This document shows, piece by piece, positions 47,598 to 56,920 of a stretch of DNA of 64,000 nucleotides (its first letter is position 1; each line of letters starts with the position of its first letter). The stretch spans positions 1 through 64,000 of the forward strand of contig CALYPL010000006.1 of assembly GCA_945273835.1 (NCBI GenBank), given 5' to 3'. A program made the position numbers and the translations under genes. The DNA comes from an uncultured Dysgonomonas sp. (GTDB taxonomy: Bacteria; Bacteroidota; Bacteroidia; Bacteroidales; Dysgonomonadaceae). The notes beneath the pieces are model-generated. The model saw only the letters and a program-made list of their open reading frames with translations, was not told where the DNA came from and made no database searches.

Positions 47598-47703
47598 AAA
47601 CTTTTTTCGTTTGTATAAATAATTTTAACATAATAATGAAAACAATTATCAGACATATTGTATTGAATGATAAATTATAGCTAATTTAATTTCTGTAAAT
47701 AAG

Positions 47704-47711
47704 TACCTTTG
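47704..47711 (+). promoter_or_regulatory. -7 promoter box (TACCTTTG) for nhaA
   Basis: TAnnTTTG match 23 bases before the nhaA start. Confidence 0.45.
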
Positions 47712-47734
47712 AGATAAGATAATCCAATATTATA

Positions 47735-49051
47735 ATGTTAAAACAAAAATTTTCAATTTGTTCGTTTCTGAGTAAACATATTAATGGTGGAGTGATCTTA
47801 ATAGTTTCGGCTCTGTTAGCGATATTGGTAGCTAATTCTCTTTGGAGCGATTATTATTTTCGTCTGTTTGAAATACCTATCAATGTACAAATCGGAGATT
47901 TCAACTTTTTCAGCAGCCATGGAAATACCTTTAATTTGACCGCTTTCATTAATGATGGCTTGATGGCAATATTCTTTTTTTATGTCGGCTTAGAAGTTAA
48001 GCGTGAAACGATTGCAGGCAACCTTTCTACACCAAGTAAAGCCGCTTTGCCTGTAATAGCTGCGATAGGAGGAATGATATTTCCTATTATAATCTATTTA
48101 CTAATAGCTAATACTTCGCCCGAATCGCAAGGCGCACCAATACCGATGGCAACAGATATAGCTTTTTCGCTTGGTGTTCTGAGCCTGTTAGGCGATAGAA
48201 TTCCTCCGGCTCTCAAAATATTTTTGACGGCATTTGCTGTTGTAGACGATATAGGCGGTATTTTGGTTATAGCTTTGGGGTATTCAACCAATCTGCAACC
48301 TGTATATCTTTTGATTGCAGCTGTCTTATTGTTGTTTTTATTATTTGCTAATCGTCTTAAAGTATATGCGATCTGGTTTTATGTGCTGATCGGTTTAATC
48401 GTATGGTATATGTTTCTTCAATCCGGCATACATAGTACTATCGCAGGATTCTTGGTTGCTTTAACCATTCCAGCACGTCCACGTGTAAATTTATCGCAAT
48501 ACATAAAAAATATAAAGGAGTGTATAAATGATTTCCAACCATATCCACCAAACACCTCTATATTAAACGACAATGAAGCAACCAAACTTGATAATATACA
48601 AAAGTTATCCTGCTTAGCAATATCACCATTACAACACATTGAAAACCGTCTTGAGGCTATGGTTAATTATTTCATAATGCCTTTATTTGCATTTGCTAAT
48701 GCAGGAATTGTATTCAGCGGTTCGCTGAACAATTTTTTTGGCATAGTTACTTTCGCAGTGGCATTCGGATTGATTATAGGAAAATTCACAGGCATTTTAT
48801 CATTCATTTGCTTTGGTGTCAAACTCAAAATTGTTTCCTTACCCGAAGGTAGCAATTGGAAATCCTTAGCCGGTGTGGCTATGTTGGGTGGAATCGGATT
48901 TACAGTATCGTTATTTATTGCAAACCTTGCTTTTGGTAATACATATCCTGAACTGCTGAATCAAGCCAAATTGGGAATTGTTTCAGGAACTGTTTGTTCT
49001 GCCATAATCGGATATATCATGCTCAATCGTTTTTTACCGAAAAACAAGTAG
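47735..49051 (+). CDS. nhaA: Na+/H+ antiporter NhaA
   Basis: A 438-residue inner-membrane antiporter that exports sodium for protons. The transport-site aspartate pair is in FAVVDDIGGILVIALGYS near residues 168-185, and the conserved PMATDIAFSLGVLSL helix near 134-148. About twelve membrane helices; a 40-residue cytoplasmic loop in the middle is longer than in E. coli. Ends 9 bases before the convergent GHL10 gene. Confidence 0.95.
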   Translation: MLKQKFSICSFLSKHINGGVILIVSALLAILVANSLWSDYYFRLFEIPINVQIGDFNFFSSHGNTFNLTAFINDGLMAIFFFYVGLEVKRETIAGNLSTPSKAALPVIAAIGGMIFPIIIYLLIANTSPESQGAPIPMATDIAFSLGVLSLLGDRIPPALKIFLTAFAVVDDIGGILVIALGYSTNLQPVYLLIAAVLLLFLLFANRLKVYAIWFYVLIGLIVWYMFLQSGIHSTIAGFLVALTIPARPRVNLSQYIKNIKECINDFQPYPPNTSILNDNEATKLDNIQKLSCLAISPLQHIENRLEAMVNYFIMPLFAFANAGIVFSGSLNNFFGIVTFAVAFGLIIGKFTGILSFICFGVKLKIVSLPEGSNWKSLAGVAMLGGIGFTVSLFIANLAFGNTYPELLNQAKLGIVSGTVCSAIIGYIMLNRFLPKNK

Positions 49052-49060
49052 CCTGTATAT

Positions 49061-50626
49061 TTACAATTTTATTTTTTTTAGTTTCCCTTTCGACTCGTTA
49101 TGAAAAGCGTCTACAGCGGTAACAACATATTTATATATATTTTTTGAGCCTTCATAAGGCAATACATACTTTGTTTCACGAGTTATACCAACGATAAATT
49201 TAGCATCATCTAAATTTTCTTTTTCACTTTTACCGAAACGATAAATCACATAATAATGAGCAGTTTCGGGATTAAGATTGTCTGCATTACTCTTCCATTT
49301 CAAGATATGACTTGTTTCAGTGTATTCAGTTTGAAGATTTTCGACCGGTTTAGGCTTTTTATCAGACATGTGGGTGTAAGCAGGTATTAACGCAGGGTAA
49401 TGTTGATAATTAGTCTTCAGTTCATCGGCAATACCTTTATAATTATCTAATATCTCATAAGCAGGCCAGAAGCAGTTGCCTTCTATGGCAGGAAAACTAC
49501 GAGATAATATCATTTTCTGTTGCAACTGGCTTTCTCCCGATGGAGTTTTAGCATCCATCGTGCGTTTCACATCCTGCCCTATATATAGCGGACGATTCTT
49601 GAAATTGTTTGCCCACCAATTAATCAGAGTTTCATAATCGGCAGATTTATGCCCGATTTCCCAATATATCTGAGGCATACAATAATCAATCCATCCTTTG
49701 TCGACCCATAACTTTACATCAGCATATAAATCATCATAATTTTGCAAGCCATTCGTATTGCTGCCTGACCCATCAGGGGTGTTCTTTTTATTACGGTAGA
49801 TACCAAACGGACTTATACCGAACCGAACCCAAGGTTTTACGGAGGCGATGGCATATTTTACTTCTTGAATCAGCAAATTGACATTACTGCGCCGCCAATC
49901 GGCACGATTACTATCAGTATATCCCTGACTTCGCCCGTAAGTTTGAAAACTGGCATCATCCGGAAACGGTTTTCCGGCTACGGGATAAGGATAAAAATAA
50001 TCATCCATGTGAATAGCATCCACGTCGTAACGGGAGACTATATCTTGCACCACCATACATATAAATTTACGGTTATCGGGTATTCCCGGATCAAAATATA
50101 TCTTTCCGTCGTATTTAACAAAACGATTTGGTTCACGATAATAAAGACTACCCTCCGCAAGTTTATCTTTTTCTGAAGTCGTTACTCTGTATGGATTAAG
50201 CCAGGCATGCAATTCCATATTTCTCTTATGGCACTCTTCGACAAGAAAAGCCAATGGGTCAAATCCATCTTCAGGAGCCTTGCCTTGTTTACCTGTCAGG
50301 TGCGCACTCCACGGCTCAAGTTCAGATTTATAAAACGCATCAGCCTGAGGACGTACCTGAAATATAATTGCATTTACACCACATGCTTGCAAATAATCGA
50401 GCGATGTTGTAAAATAAGTTTTCATCTGACGAGGTGTCATACTACTATAACGGCTTTGCCAAGCTGTACTAAGCCATGCTCCTCTAAATTCACGCTTAGG
50501 CTGTGTTATATCCTGAAATGTGATCCGTTGTTTTTTTGATGCACAAGATGTACATAACAACACAATCATTATCATTTGCAGACAATAACGAAAGAGAATA
50601 GTATTGATTTTTTTTAAACTGTTCAT
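49061..50626 (-). CDS. GHL10 (DUF187) family glycoside-hydrolase-like lipoprotein
   Basis: A 521-residue lipoprotein: signal ending VLLCTSC with C28 acylated. The hydrolase-like domain (about 45-400) has the family-10-like signatures FRGAWLSTAWQSRY, NAIIFQVRPQADAFY, HAWLNPYRV and AIHMDDYFYPYP. A C-terminal fibronectin III-like domain (about 420-521) follows. YngK-like relatives may act on peptidoglycan or other envelope glycans; substrate is unproven. Convergent with nhaA. Confidence 0.9.
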   Translation of the reverse strand: MNSLKKINTILFRYCLQMIMIVLLCTSCASKKQRITFQDITQPKREFRGAWLSTAWQSRYSSMTPRQMKTYFTTSLDYLQACGVNAIIFQVRPQADAFYKSELEPWSAHLTGKQGKAPEDGFDPLAFLVEECHKRNMELHAWLNPYRVTTSEKDKLAEGSLYYREPNRFVKYDGKIYFDPGIPDNRKFICMVVQDIVSRYDVDAIHMDDYFYPYPVAGKPFPDDASFQTYGRSQGYTDSNRADWRRSNVNLLIQEVKYAIASVKPWVRFGISPFGIYRNKKNTPDGSGSNTNGLQNYDDLYADVKLWVDKGWIDYCMPQIYWEIGHKSADYETLINWWANNFKNRPLYIGQDVKRTMDAKTPSGESQLQQKMILSRSFPAIEGNCFWPAYEILDNYKGIADELKTNYQHYPALIPAYTHMSDKKPKPVENLQTEYTETSHILKWKSNADNLNPETAHYYVIYRFGKSEKENLDDAKFIVGITRETKYVLPYEGSKNIYKYVVTAVDAFHNESKGKLKKIKL

Positions 50627-50867
50627 CGCCGATTATATATATGCTACTAATCATTTAAAAACTACACAAATATAAACATAATACTATTCAGTACAATGAA
50701 TCTTTATTATTGACATTATCTATTACACAACAACTCTCATTTATGAATAAGAGTTATATGCCACAGTCATGGAAAATAAAATCAGGAGTAGAAAATCAAC
50801 AAAAAAGATATAGAAATTTATGATAGATTTAAACATCATATTCTTTTTATAAATAACAATCTCTTTT

Positions 50868-50881
50868 TGTGTGCGCACACA
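50868..50881. promoter_or_regulatory. LacI-type operator 1 upstream of the uronate operon
   Basis: Perfect 14-bp palindrome TGTGTGCGCACACA with a central CG, as LacI-family operators have. It lies 24 bases upstream of the -7 box. In this AT-rich DNA a GC-rich perfect palindrome is striking. A second related site is at 50925. Confidence 0.65.
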
Positions 50882-50904
50882 TGATTATAATTCATTTATT
50901 TCGA

Positions 50905-50912
50905 TATATTTG
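50905..50912 (+). promoter_or_regulatory. -7 promoter box (TATATTTG) of the lacI-uronate operon
   Basis: TAnnTTTG match between the two palindromes. Predicted transcription start near 50919 puts operator 2 just after it. The 331-base gap 50627-50957 holds this promoter and the two operators, nothing else. Confidence 0.55.
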
Positions 50913-50924
50913 CCACACGGCTTG

Positions 50925-50936
50925 TGTGCGCGCACA
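50925..50936. promoter_or_regulatory. LacI-type operator 2 over the leader
   Basis: Perfect 12-bp palindrome TGTGCGCGCACA within CTTGTGTGCGCGCACAAACT. It shares the half-site TGTGTGCGC with operator 1. Centre-to-centre distance is 56 bases, suitable for looping or double blocking. It lies just downstream of the predicted start site. Confidence 0.6.
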
Positions 50937-50957
50937 AACTTGTTTCTCTTAATCAAA

Positions 50958-52037
50958 ATGAAATCTAAATCTAATATACGCATAATAGATATAGCCCGTA
51001 TGGCAAATGTTTCGGTCGGAACCGTTGACCGAATACTGCATAAAAGAGGTCATGTGTCGGAAGATAAACGTCAACGTGTCGAAAAGATACTGAACCAAAT
51101 AAACTATCAGCCGAATATGGTCGCTCGTTTTCTTGCGTCTAACAAAACATACACATTTGCTACAATAACACCATCGTATAGTGCAGGCAGTTATTGGGAG
51201 TTGGCATGCCACGGTATTGAAAAAGCGGGTAATGAACTCAATAAATTTAACGTCAACATTGAACCTGTTTTCTTCGATCAGTACAATCGCGAATCGTTTA
51301 CAAAAGCAGCCGAAGTTATATTAAACGCTGAATTTGACGGAGTTGTAATAGCCACTCTCTTTGGTGAACTTGCCATTGATTTATCCCGAAAACTTGATGA
51401 ACTTAATATACCTTACATCTATATCGATTCAAATATCCCGCAACAAAACAACTTGGCATATTTTGGGGGGAATTCGTTTATAAGCGGTAAGATAGCCGCC
51501 AGACTGCTTTTGCAACAAATTGGAACTGATGCCGACATATTTTTCGCCCATATAAAATTCAAGCACAAAGAAATATCAGTTCAGATGAAATCCCGTGAAT
51601 ATGGTTTTATGGAATATCTGAACGAAATTGGCTACAAGGGTCAGATAAACCATATTGAACTCGACACCGACAACAAAGATGAATGCGTGCAGAAACTAAA
51701 AAATCTACTTGTCAGCTATAACAACAGTCCCGCAGGAGGCATCGTTCTTAATTCACGTGTATATGAACTGGTTAATTTATTCAAGAATATAGATACCAAA
51801 CTGACACAAAATATCAGCCTTGTGGGGCATGACGCTATTGAATGCAATGTTCAGGCACTAAAAGAGGGCAAAATTTCATTCTTATTATCACAGCGTCCCG
51901 ATGTACAGGGCTACGATGCCGTGAAAGCATTAGCAAACCATCTTCTGTTCGGACAACAATATCAGAAAGACAATTATATGCCAATAGACATTCTGATTAA
52001 AGAGAATATTGATTACTACAATAACTATAAACTTTAG
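50958..52037 (+). CDS. LacI-family transcriptional regulator
   Basis: A 359-residue repressor. Start chosen at the ATG at 50958 because the HTH must begin within a few residues: RIIDIARMANVSVGTVDRIL at residues 7-26, then the hinge region YQPNMVARFLAS. An upstream GTG in frame would lie inside operator 1. The rest is a periplasmic-binding-protein-like sugar domain. It is the first gene of the hexuronate operon and probably represses it, released by a uronate intermediate such as KDG. Both operators are at its own promoter. Confidence 0.92.
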   Translation: MKSKSNIRIIDIARMANVSVGTVDRILHKRGHVSEDKRQRVEKILNQINYQPNMVARFLASNKTYTFATITPSYSAGSYWELACHGIEKAGNELNKFNVNIEPVFFDQYNRESFTKAAEVILNAEFDGVVIATLFGELAIDLSRKLDELNIPYIYIDSNIPQQNNLAYFGGNSFISGKIAARLLLQQIGTDADIFFAHIKFKHKEISVQMKSREYGFMEYLNEIGYKGQINHIELDTDNKDECVQKLKNLLVSYNNSPAGGIVLNSRVYELVNLFKNIDTKLTQNISLVGHDAIECNVQALKEGKISFLLSQRPDVQGYDAVKALANHLLFGQQYQKDNYMPIDILIKENIDYYNNYKL

Positions 52038-52046
52038 ATACTAAAC

Positions 52047-52862
52047 ATGAAAAACAATTTATTCGACATCACAGGTAAAGTAATAGTCATCACAGGAGGA
52101 TACGGAGTTCTGGGTTCGGATATGGCTCGTTACCTCGCCAAAGAACACGCATCAATCGTAGTTTTGGGACGTTCACCCCAAAAAGGGCAGCAACTAATAT
52201 CAGAAATCAGAACAGCAGGAGGCGAAGCATCCTTTTTGCCATGTGACGTGTTGGAGAAAGAACAACTCGAAAAAATCAACCATGAGATTCTGAATAAATA
52301 CGGACACATAGATGTGCTTATAAATGCCGCCGGAGGAAATATGCCCGGAGCCGTCATTCCTCCCGATAAAACCATATTCGATATAAATATCGAAGACTTC
52401 CGTAAAGTCATTGACCTCAACCTTTTCGGAACCGTACTGCCTACCTTGGTATTTGCCAAAGCGATGGTAAACAACGGACACGGAAATATTATCAATATTG
52501 CCTCTATGGCATCGTTCCGACCGCTGACAAGGGTAATGGGCTACGGAGTGGCTAAGGCTGCCGTGGCTAATTTCACGCAATATATGGCAGGCGAACTGTC
52601 AATCAAGTTCGGAGATCGGTTCAGGGTAAACGCCATAGCGCCGGGTTTCTTCATTACCACACAGAATAAAGACCTGATGCTTAACAAAGACGGTTCATTC
52701 ACCGAGAGAGCCAAATCCGTTGTAGCACATACCCCCTTCCGCCGTTTCGGAGAAGCCGATGAATTGTTAGGAGCTATACATTATCTGGTGAGCGATGCCT
52801 CAGCTTTTGTTAACGGCTCAATAATTGAAGTAGATGGCGGATTTAACTCGTACTCCATCTGA
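52047..52862 (+). CDS. SDR oxidoreductase (mannonate/fructuronate or KduD-type)
   Basis: A 271-residue short-chain dehydrogenase. The cofactor motif is TGGYGVLG at 16-23, the structural segment NAAGGNMPGA at 93-102, and catalytic S153, Y166 and K170. The NAAGGN motif and the NIINIASMASFRPLT segment resemble the SDR-type D-mannonate oxidoreductase group. Yet its neighbour is KduI, whose product is normally reduced by KduD. It therefore either reduces 2,5-diketo-3-deoxygluconate or interconverts fructuronate and mannonate. No mannonate dehydratase or uronate isomerase is in the operon, which favours the KduD-like step. Confidence 0.82.
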   Translation: MKNNLFDITGKVIVITGGYGVLGSDMARYLAKEHASIVVLGRSPQKGQQLISEIRTAGGEASFLPCDVLEKEQLEKINHEILNKYGHIDVLINAAGGNMPGAVIPPDKTIFDINIEDFRKVIDLNLFGTVLPTLVFAKAMVNNGHGNIINIASMASFRPLTRVMGYGVAKAAVANFTQYMAGELSIKFGDRFRVNAIAPGFFITTQNKDLMLNKDGSFTERAKSVVAHTPFRRFGEADELLGAIHYLVSDASAFVNGSIIEVDGGFNSYSI

Positions 52863-52907
52863 AAAACACAACATTAAACAATCAGACTTGTTAAACACAC
52901 CCGAATC

Positions 52908-53750
52908 ATGAAAACATCAATTGAAGAACGTTGGGGTACACACCCCGATGATGTTAAAAGTTACGATACCGAACAGCTACGAAAAGAATTTCTTGTCGAA
53001 AAGATATTTGAACCCGATACGGTTTTAATGACATACACGCATAACGATCGTCTAATTATAGGAGGAGCTTTTCCGGTCAATGAAACCTTGAGACTTGAAA
53101 CAGTTGATCTTATCAAATCGGAATATTTCTGCGAACGTCGTGAAGTAGGTATCATCTGCATAGAAAATGATGGCGTTGTGAATGTAGACGGTAAGAACTT
53201 TGAAATGAAATTTAAAGATGGTCTGTATATTGGCAGAGGAGCTAAAACAATAACTTTCAGAAGTAAAAGCACCGACAAACCATGCAAATTCTATTTCGCT
53301 TCATCGCCCGCTCACAAAGAGTTTCCAACGGCACAAATTGATGAAAAGATGCGGCGCACACGTGATTTAGGAGAAAAAAAGACCTCTAACGAAAGAATCC
53401 TAAACCAATTAATTCTAAATGAAATAATACCATGCTGTCAGCTACAAATGGGCATGACCGAACTTAAAGAGGGAAGCGTCTGGAACACAATGCCCCCTCA
53501 CACGCACTCAAGACGTATGGAAGCCTATTTTTACTTCAAAGTACCTAAAGAACAAGCCGTTTGTCATTTTATGGGGCAACCGCAGGAAACCCGCCATATT
53601 TTCATCGCTAATGAACAGGCTGTAATTTCGCCATCTTGGTCGATACATTGCGCAGCAGGAACAAGCAACTATACATTTATTTGGGCAATGTGTGGCGAAA
53701 ATCTCGATTATGACGACATGGATACTTTCAAAGCTGATAAATTAAGATAG
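52908..53750 (+). CDS. kduI: 5-keto-4-deoxyuronate isomerase
   Basis: A 280-residue cupin enzyme that isomerises 5-keto-4-deoxyuronate (from unsaturated uronate released by pectin or other polysaccharide lyases) to 2,5-diketo-3-deoxygluconate. The metal ligands are in MPPHTHSRRMEAYFYF near residues 194-209 (two His and Glu), with a further His in SIHCAAGTSNYTFIWAM near residue 245. Length matches E. coli KduI (278). It follows the SDR gene by 45 bases. Confidence 0.95.
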   Translation: MKTSIEERWGTHPDDVKSYDTEQLRKEFLVEKIFEPDTVLMTYTHNDRLIIGGAFPVNETLRLETVDLIKSEYFCERREVGIICIENDGVVNVDGKNFEMKFKDGLYIGRGAKTITFRSKSTDKPCKFYFASSPAHKEFPTAQIDEKMRRTRDLGEKKTSNERILNQLILNEIIPCCQLQMGMTELKEGSVWNTMPPHTHSRRMEAYFYFKVPKEQAVCHFMGQPQETRHIFIANEQAVISPSWSIHCAAGTSNYTFIWAMCGENLDYDDMDTFKADKLR

Positions 53751-53782
53751 CCCCCCTACTTTTAATTAATATTTTACCTGAT

Positions 53783-54928
53783 ATGAATAAAGTATGGATT
53801 GTACTATTTTCAGTTCTGCTGTTCGCATCATGTTCCGATAAAGAACTGAGAATTAAAGTTGAAAATCCGAGCGATTTCGATCGCTTAGCCCAACTGGTTG
53901 AGATAGATATGGAAACTGTCTGTGATAAATTACCTGCTCTTGACGGATTAAGCTACATTATAAAAAAAGATAATGGTGAACTAATACCTTCACAAATCAC
54001 CTCCGATGGTAAATTATTGTTTCAACCATGCCTGAAAGCAAAAGAATCCGCTATGTTTTCTGTCTGCCAAAGCAAACCGGAAACATATAAAACCAAAACA
54101 TATGGACGCTTTATTAAAGAGCGCAAAGAAGATTTTGCTTGGGAAAACGACCGTGTGGCTTTCCGCATTTACGGCAACGCACTGATAGAAACAGATGGTC
54201 CGAGCAACGGGTTGGATATATGGTACAAAAGAACAGACAAAATGATAATCGACAAATGGTATAGGAACGATCTTAAAGGCAAAGCTTCATACCATGAAGA
54301 TCACGGCGAAGGGCTTGACGATTATAAAGTCGGACGGTCGTTAGGAGCAGGCGCAATGGCACCATTCATCGATAATAAATTGTGGCTCAATGAGAACTTT
54401 GTTTCAGCAGAAATAACGGACAATGGTCCGCTTCGCACAACTTTCACGCTAATATACAAAGACATAAATATAAATAATAAGAGATACAGCGAAAAACGGA
54501 CATTCTCACTTGATGCAGGTTCACAATTTACAAAAGTCCTGCAAGAATACGGAACAACCGATACAATAGAAGTAGCAGCAGGCATAGTGAAACGAGAAAA
54601 AGGCGATTCGGTAATCATTGGCAATGATTATATCATTTACACCGAGCCTAAAACCGACAAAACATCGGGTGTGTACATAAGCATTGTATTTCCTGACGGG
54701 ATGAAAAGATCGGTCATTGATTCTTATCAAGTGGAAGCAAAATTAAATGGAGGAAAATATCAACATATACTGGGTGTAACAGATTTTAAACCAAACACGC
54801 CAATGATCTATTACACAGGCTACGGATGGGAAAAATTTGGATTTTCCGCAGTGGCTGATTTTGAAAAATATACTCAAAACTTCCTCAAAGCTATTAAACA
54901 ACCCTTTATTGTGACCTATATAAAATAA
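53783..54928 (+). CDS. DUF4861 family lipoprotein
   Basis: A 381-residue predicted lipoprotein (signal ending LLFASC, C17 acylated) of the DUF4861 family. Conserved-looking segments are WENDRVAFRIYG and ETDGPSNGLDIWYKR (about 115-150), YHEDHGEGLDDYKVGRSLG near 170-188, and FPDGMKRSVIDSYQVE. The family occurs in polysaccharide-utilisation loci for uronate polymers, which suggests a periplasmic role on unsaturated uronosides; function unproven. It lies 32 bases after kduI and 7 before the kinase gene. Confidence 0.85.
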   Translation: MNKVWIVLFSVLLFASCSDKELRIKVENPSDFDRLAQLVEIDMETVCDKLPALDGLSYIIKKDNGELIPSQITSDGKLLFQPCLKAKESAMFSVCQSKPETYKTKTYGRFIKERKEDFAWENDRVAFRIYGNALIETDGPSNGLDIWYKRTDKMIIDKWYRNDLKGKASYHEDHGEGLDDYKVGRSLGAGAMAPFIDNKLWLNENFVSAEITDNGPLRTTFTLIYKDININNKRYSEKRTFSLDAGSQFTKVLQEYGTTDTIEVAAGIVKREKGDSVIIGNDYIIYTEPKTDKTSGVYISIVFPDGMKRSVIDSYQVEAKLNGGKYQHILGVTDFKPNTPMIYYTGYGWEKFGFSAVADFEKYTQNFLKAIKQPFIVTYIK

Positions 54929-54935
54929 TCAATCT

Positions 54936-55973
54936 ATGAAAAAAGTTGTAACATTCGGCGAGATCATGCTGCGTCTTGCCACCCACGATTATTTGCGATT
55001 TATACAATCGACCAATCTGAACGCCACCTTTGGTGGCGGTGAAGCAAATGTTGCCGTATCGTTGGCAAATTACGGCATCCCGACAGAGTTTGTGACACGG
55101 CTACCTAAAAACGACATTGCGGAATGGTGTATTTCGGATTTGAGGAAATACAATGTTGGTACAAATCAAATCGTACGTGGCGGTGATCGGGTAGGCATTT
55201 ATTTCTTAGAAACAGGTGCAGTCTCCCGTGCATCGAAGGTGGTTTATGACCGTGCTAATTCAGCTATTTCAGAAGTCAAACCGGGTATAATAGATTGGAG
55301 AGAGATTTTCAAAGACGCTCAATGGTTTCATTGGACTGGCATAACCCCTGCTCTTTCGCAAGGTGCGGCAGATACTTGTCTTGAAGCAATTAAGGTGGCT
55401 AACGAAATGGGAGTAACGGTTTCGACAGACCTTAATTACCGCAAGAATTTATGGAAATACGGTAAAACTGCTTCCGAAGTCATGCCCGCTTTGGTTGAAG
55501 GATGTGATATTATCTTAGGGAACGAAGAAGACGCTGAAAAGGTATTCGGAATTAAACCCGAAGGTTTTGACGTTGCCAATACAGGAGGCGAAGTGAATGC
55601 TTCGGAGTTTGAATCGGTTTGCAAACAATTGATGAAACGCTTTACTCGTGCAAAAAAAGTTATCATTACCCTACGAGGTTCTATTAATGCGAACCATAAT
55701 ACTTGGGGCGGATGCCTTTTTTCAGACAAGCTCTACCAATCAAAACGCTATGACATCACTCATATTGTTGACCGTGTGGGCGGTGGCGATTCTTTTATGG
55801 GTGGATTAATCTATGGGCTGATAACATATCCGCATGACGACCAGAAAGCTCTTGAGTTTGCGGTTGCGGCTTCATGCCTGAAACACACCATCTACGGAGA
55901 CTTCAATTTGGTTTCGGTAGCGGAAGTAGAAAACCTGATTAAAGGCGATGGTTCGGGACGCGTATCACGATAA
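54936..55973 (+). CDS. kdgK: 2-dehydro-3-deoxygluconokinase
   Basis: A 345-residue PfkB-family sugar kinase that phosphorylates 2-keto-3-deoxygluconate to KDPG. N-terminal VTFGEIMLRLATHDYLRF and GGGEANVAV near residues 32-41 are typical of KDG kinases. The catalytic GGGDSFMGGLIYG motif near residue 280 carries the base aspartate. Operon position between the KduI steps and the aldolase supports the substrate. Confidence 0.93.
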   Translation: MKKVVTFGEIMLRLATHDYLRFIQSTNLNATFGGGEANVAVSLANYGIPTEFVTRLPKNDIAEWCISDLRKYNVGTNQIVRGGDRVGIYFLETGAVSRASKVVYDRANSAISEVKPGIIDWREIFKDAQWFHWTGITPALSQGAADTCLEAIKVANEMGVTVSTDLNYRKNLWKYGKTASEVMPALVEGCDIILGNEEDAEKVFGIKPEGFDVANTGGEVNASEFESVCKQLMKRFTRAKKVIITLRGSINANHNTWGGCLFSDKLYQSKRYDITHIVDRVGGGDSFMGGLIYGLITYPHDDQKALEFAVAASCLKHTIYGDFNLVSVAEVENLIKGDGSGRVSR

Positions 55974-56008
55974 GCAGCTGCATGTATATAAGCAATTTAT
56001 GTATAATT

Positions 56009-56165
56009 CTACAGTGTATAAGATACGGCGTTAATCGTTTTATCATTCACTTCATTCATTTATTCAAATATTCATGAATACATATTGTTAAACACAAATT
56101 TGAGGATATTTCTTCAATAATTTCTTTGATATTCCGACTTCCTCTCGCCAAACAATACACTGTAG
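56009..56165. repeat. 11-bp inverted repeat pair flanking the eda upstream region
   Basis: CTACAGTGTAT at 56009-56019 and its exact reverse complement ATACACTGTAG at 56155-56165. Each arm contains the near-palindrome TACASTGTA, so they may be two copies of one regulator site. Alternatively they are the ends of a 157-base MITE-like insertion. Between them is a 12-bp palindrome TATTCATGAATA (56069-56080). The region fills the 254-base gap between kdgK and eda. Confidence 0.45.
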
Positions 56166-56227
56166 ATCAATATAATTATCAAAATACTAAAAAATATATT
56201 CACTTTAAATTATAAAAACACAATTTT

Positions 56228-56896
56228 ATGGCAAAATTCACTAAATTGCAGGTCAATAGAGCGGCTTGGGATACAGGCATGATACCTGTATTTTATCATA
56301 GCGATTATGAATTAGCAGAACAAGTACTTAAAGCCTGTTATGAAGGAGGTGTACGAGTTTTTGAATTTACAAACCGAGGAGACTTTGCCCAAGAAGTTTT
56401 TGAGGAGTTGGTTAAATGGGCAGCTAATGCATGTCCCGAAATGATATTAGGCATAGGTTCGATTGTAGATGCCGGCACGGCTGCTCTTTATTTGCAGTCG
56501 GGGGCTAATTTTGTGGTTGGTCCGCTACTTAATCCTGATATTTTTAAGGTTTGCAATCGCAGACAAGTAGCTTATATTCCCGGATGCGCCACAGTTTCGG
56601 AGGTTGGGTATGCTCAGGAACTGGGTGCTGATATTATAAAAATCTTTCCGGGAGATGTGGTTGGTACAGAATTCGTCAAAGGAATAAAAGCTCCGATGCC
56701 ATGGTCAAATATTATGGTAACAGGAGGGGTGGCACCAACTGAAGATAATCTGAGCAAATGGTTCAATGCAGGAGTATATTGTGTAGGAATGGGCTCTAAT
56801 CTTTTCCCGAATGAAGTAATTAATGCTAAAGAATGGGGCAAAATCACTCAACTATGCAAAAACACTATTGAAATCATCCGAAAAATCAGAAGTTAA
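56228..56896 (+). CDS. eda: 2-dehydro-3-deoxyphosphogluconate (KDPG) aldolase
   Basis: A 222-residue class I aldolase that splits KDPG into pyruvate and glyceraldehyde-3-phosphate. The catalytic pair is visible: E46 in RVFEFTNRG and the Schiff-base K138 in [17 protein letters not shown] and MVTGGVAPT are family segments. A 254-base gap precedes it, so it may have its own promoter or be regulated through the inverted repeats there. Confidence 0.94.
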   Translation: MAKFTKLQVNRAAWDTGMIPVFYHSDYELAEQVLKACYEGGVRVFEFTNRGDFAQEVFEELVKWAANACPEMILGIGSIVDAGTAALYLQSGANFVVGPLLNPDIFKVCNRRQVAYIPGCATVSEVGYAQELGADIIKIFPGDVVGTEFVKGIKAPMPWSNIMVTGGVAPTEDNLSKWFNAGVYCVGMGSNLFPNEVINAKEWGKITQLCKNTIEIIRKIRS

Positions 56897-56920
56897 CATT
56901 ATAAATTTTAAATATTCCAC

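Noticed and set aside
50871-50957. Longer LacI reading frame starting at GTG 50871.
   Set aside because: It would start inside operator 1 and upstream of the predicted transcription start, and LacI proteins begin just before the HTH; the ATG at 50958 fits.
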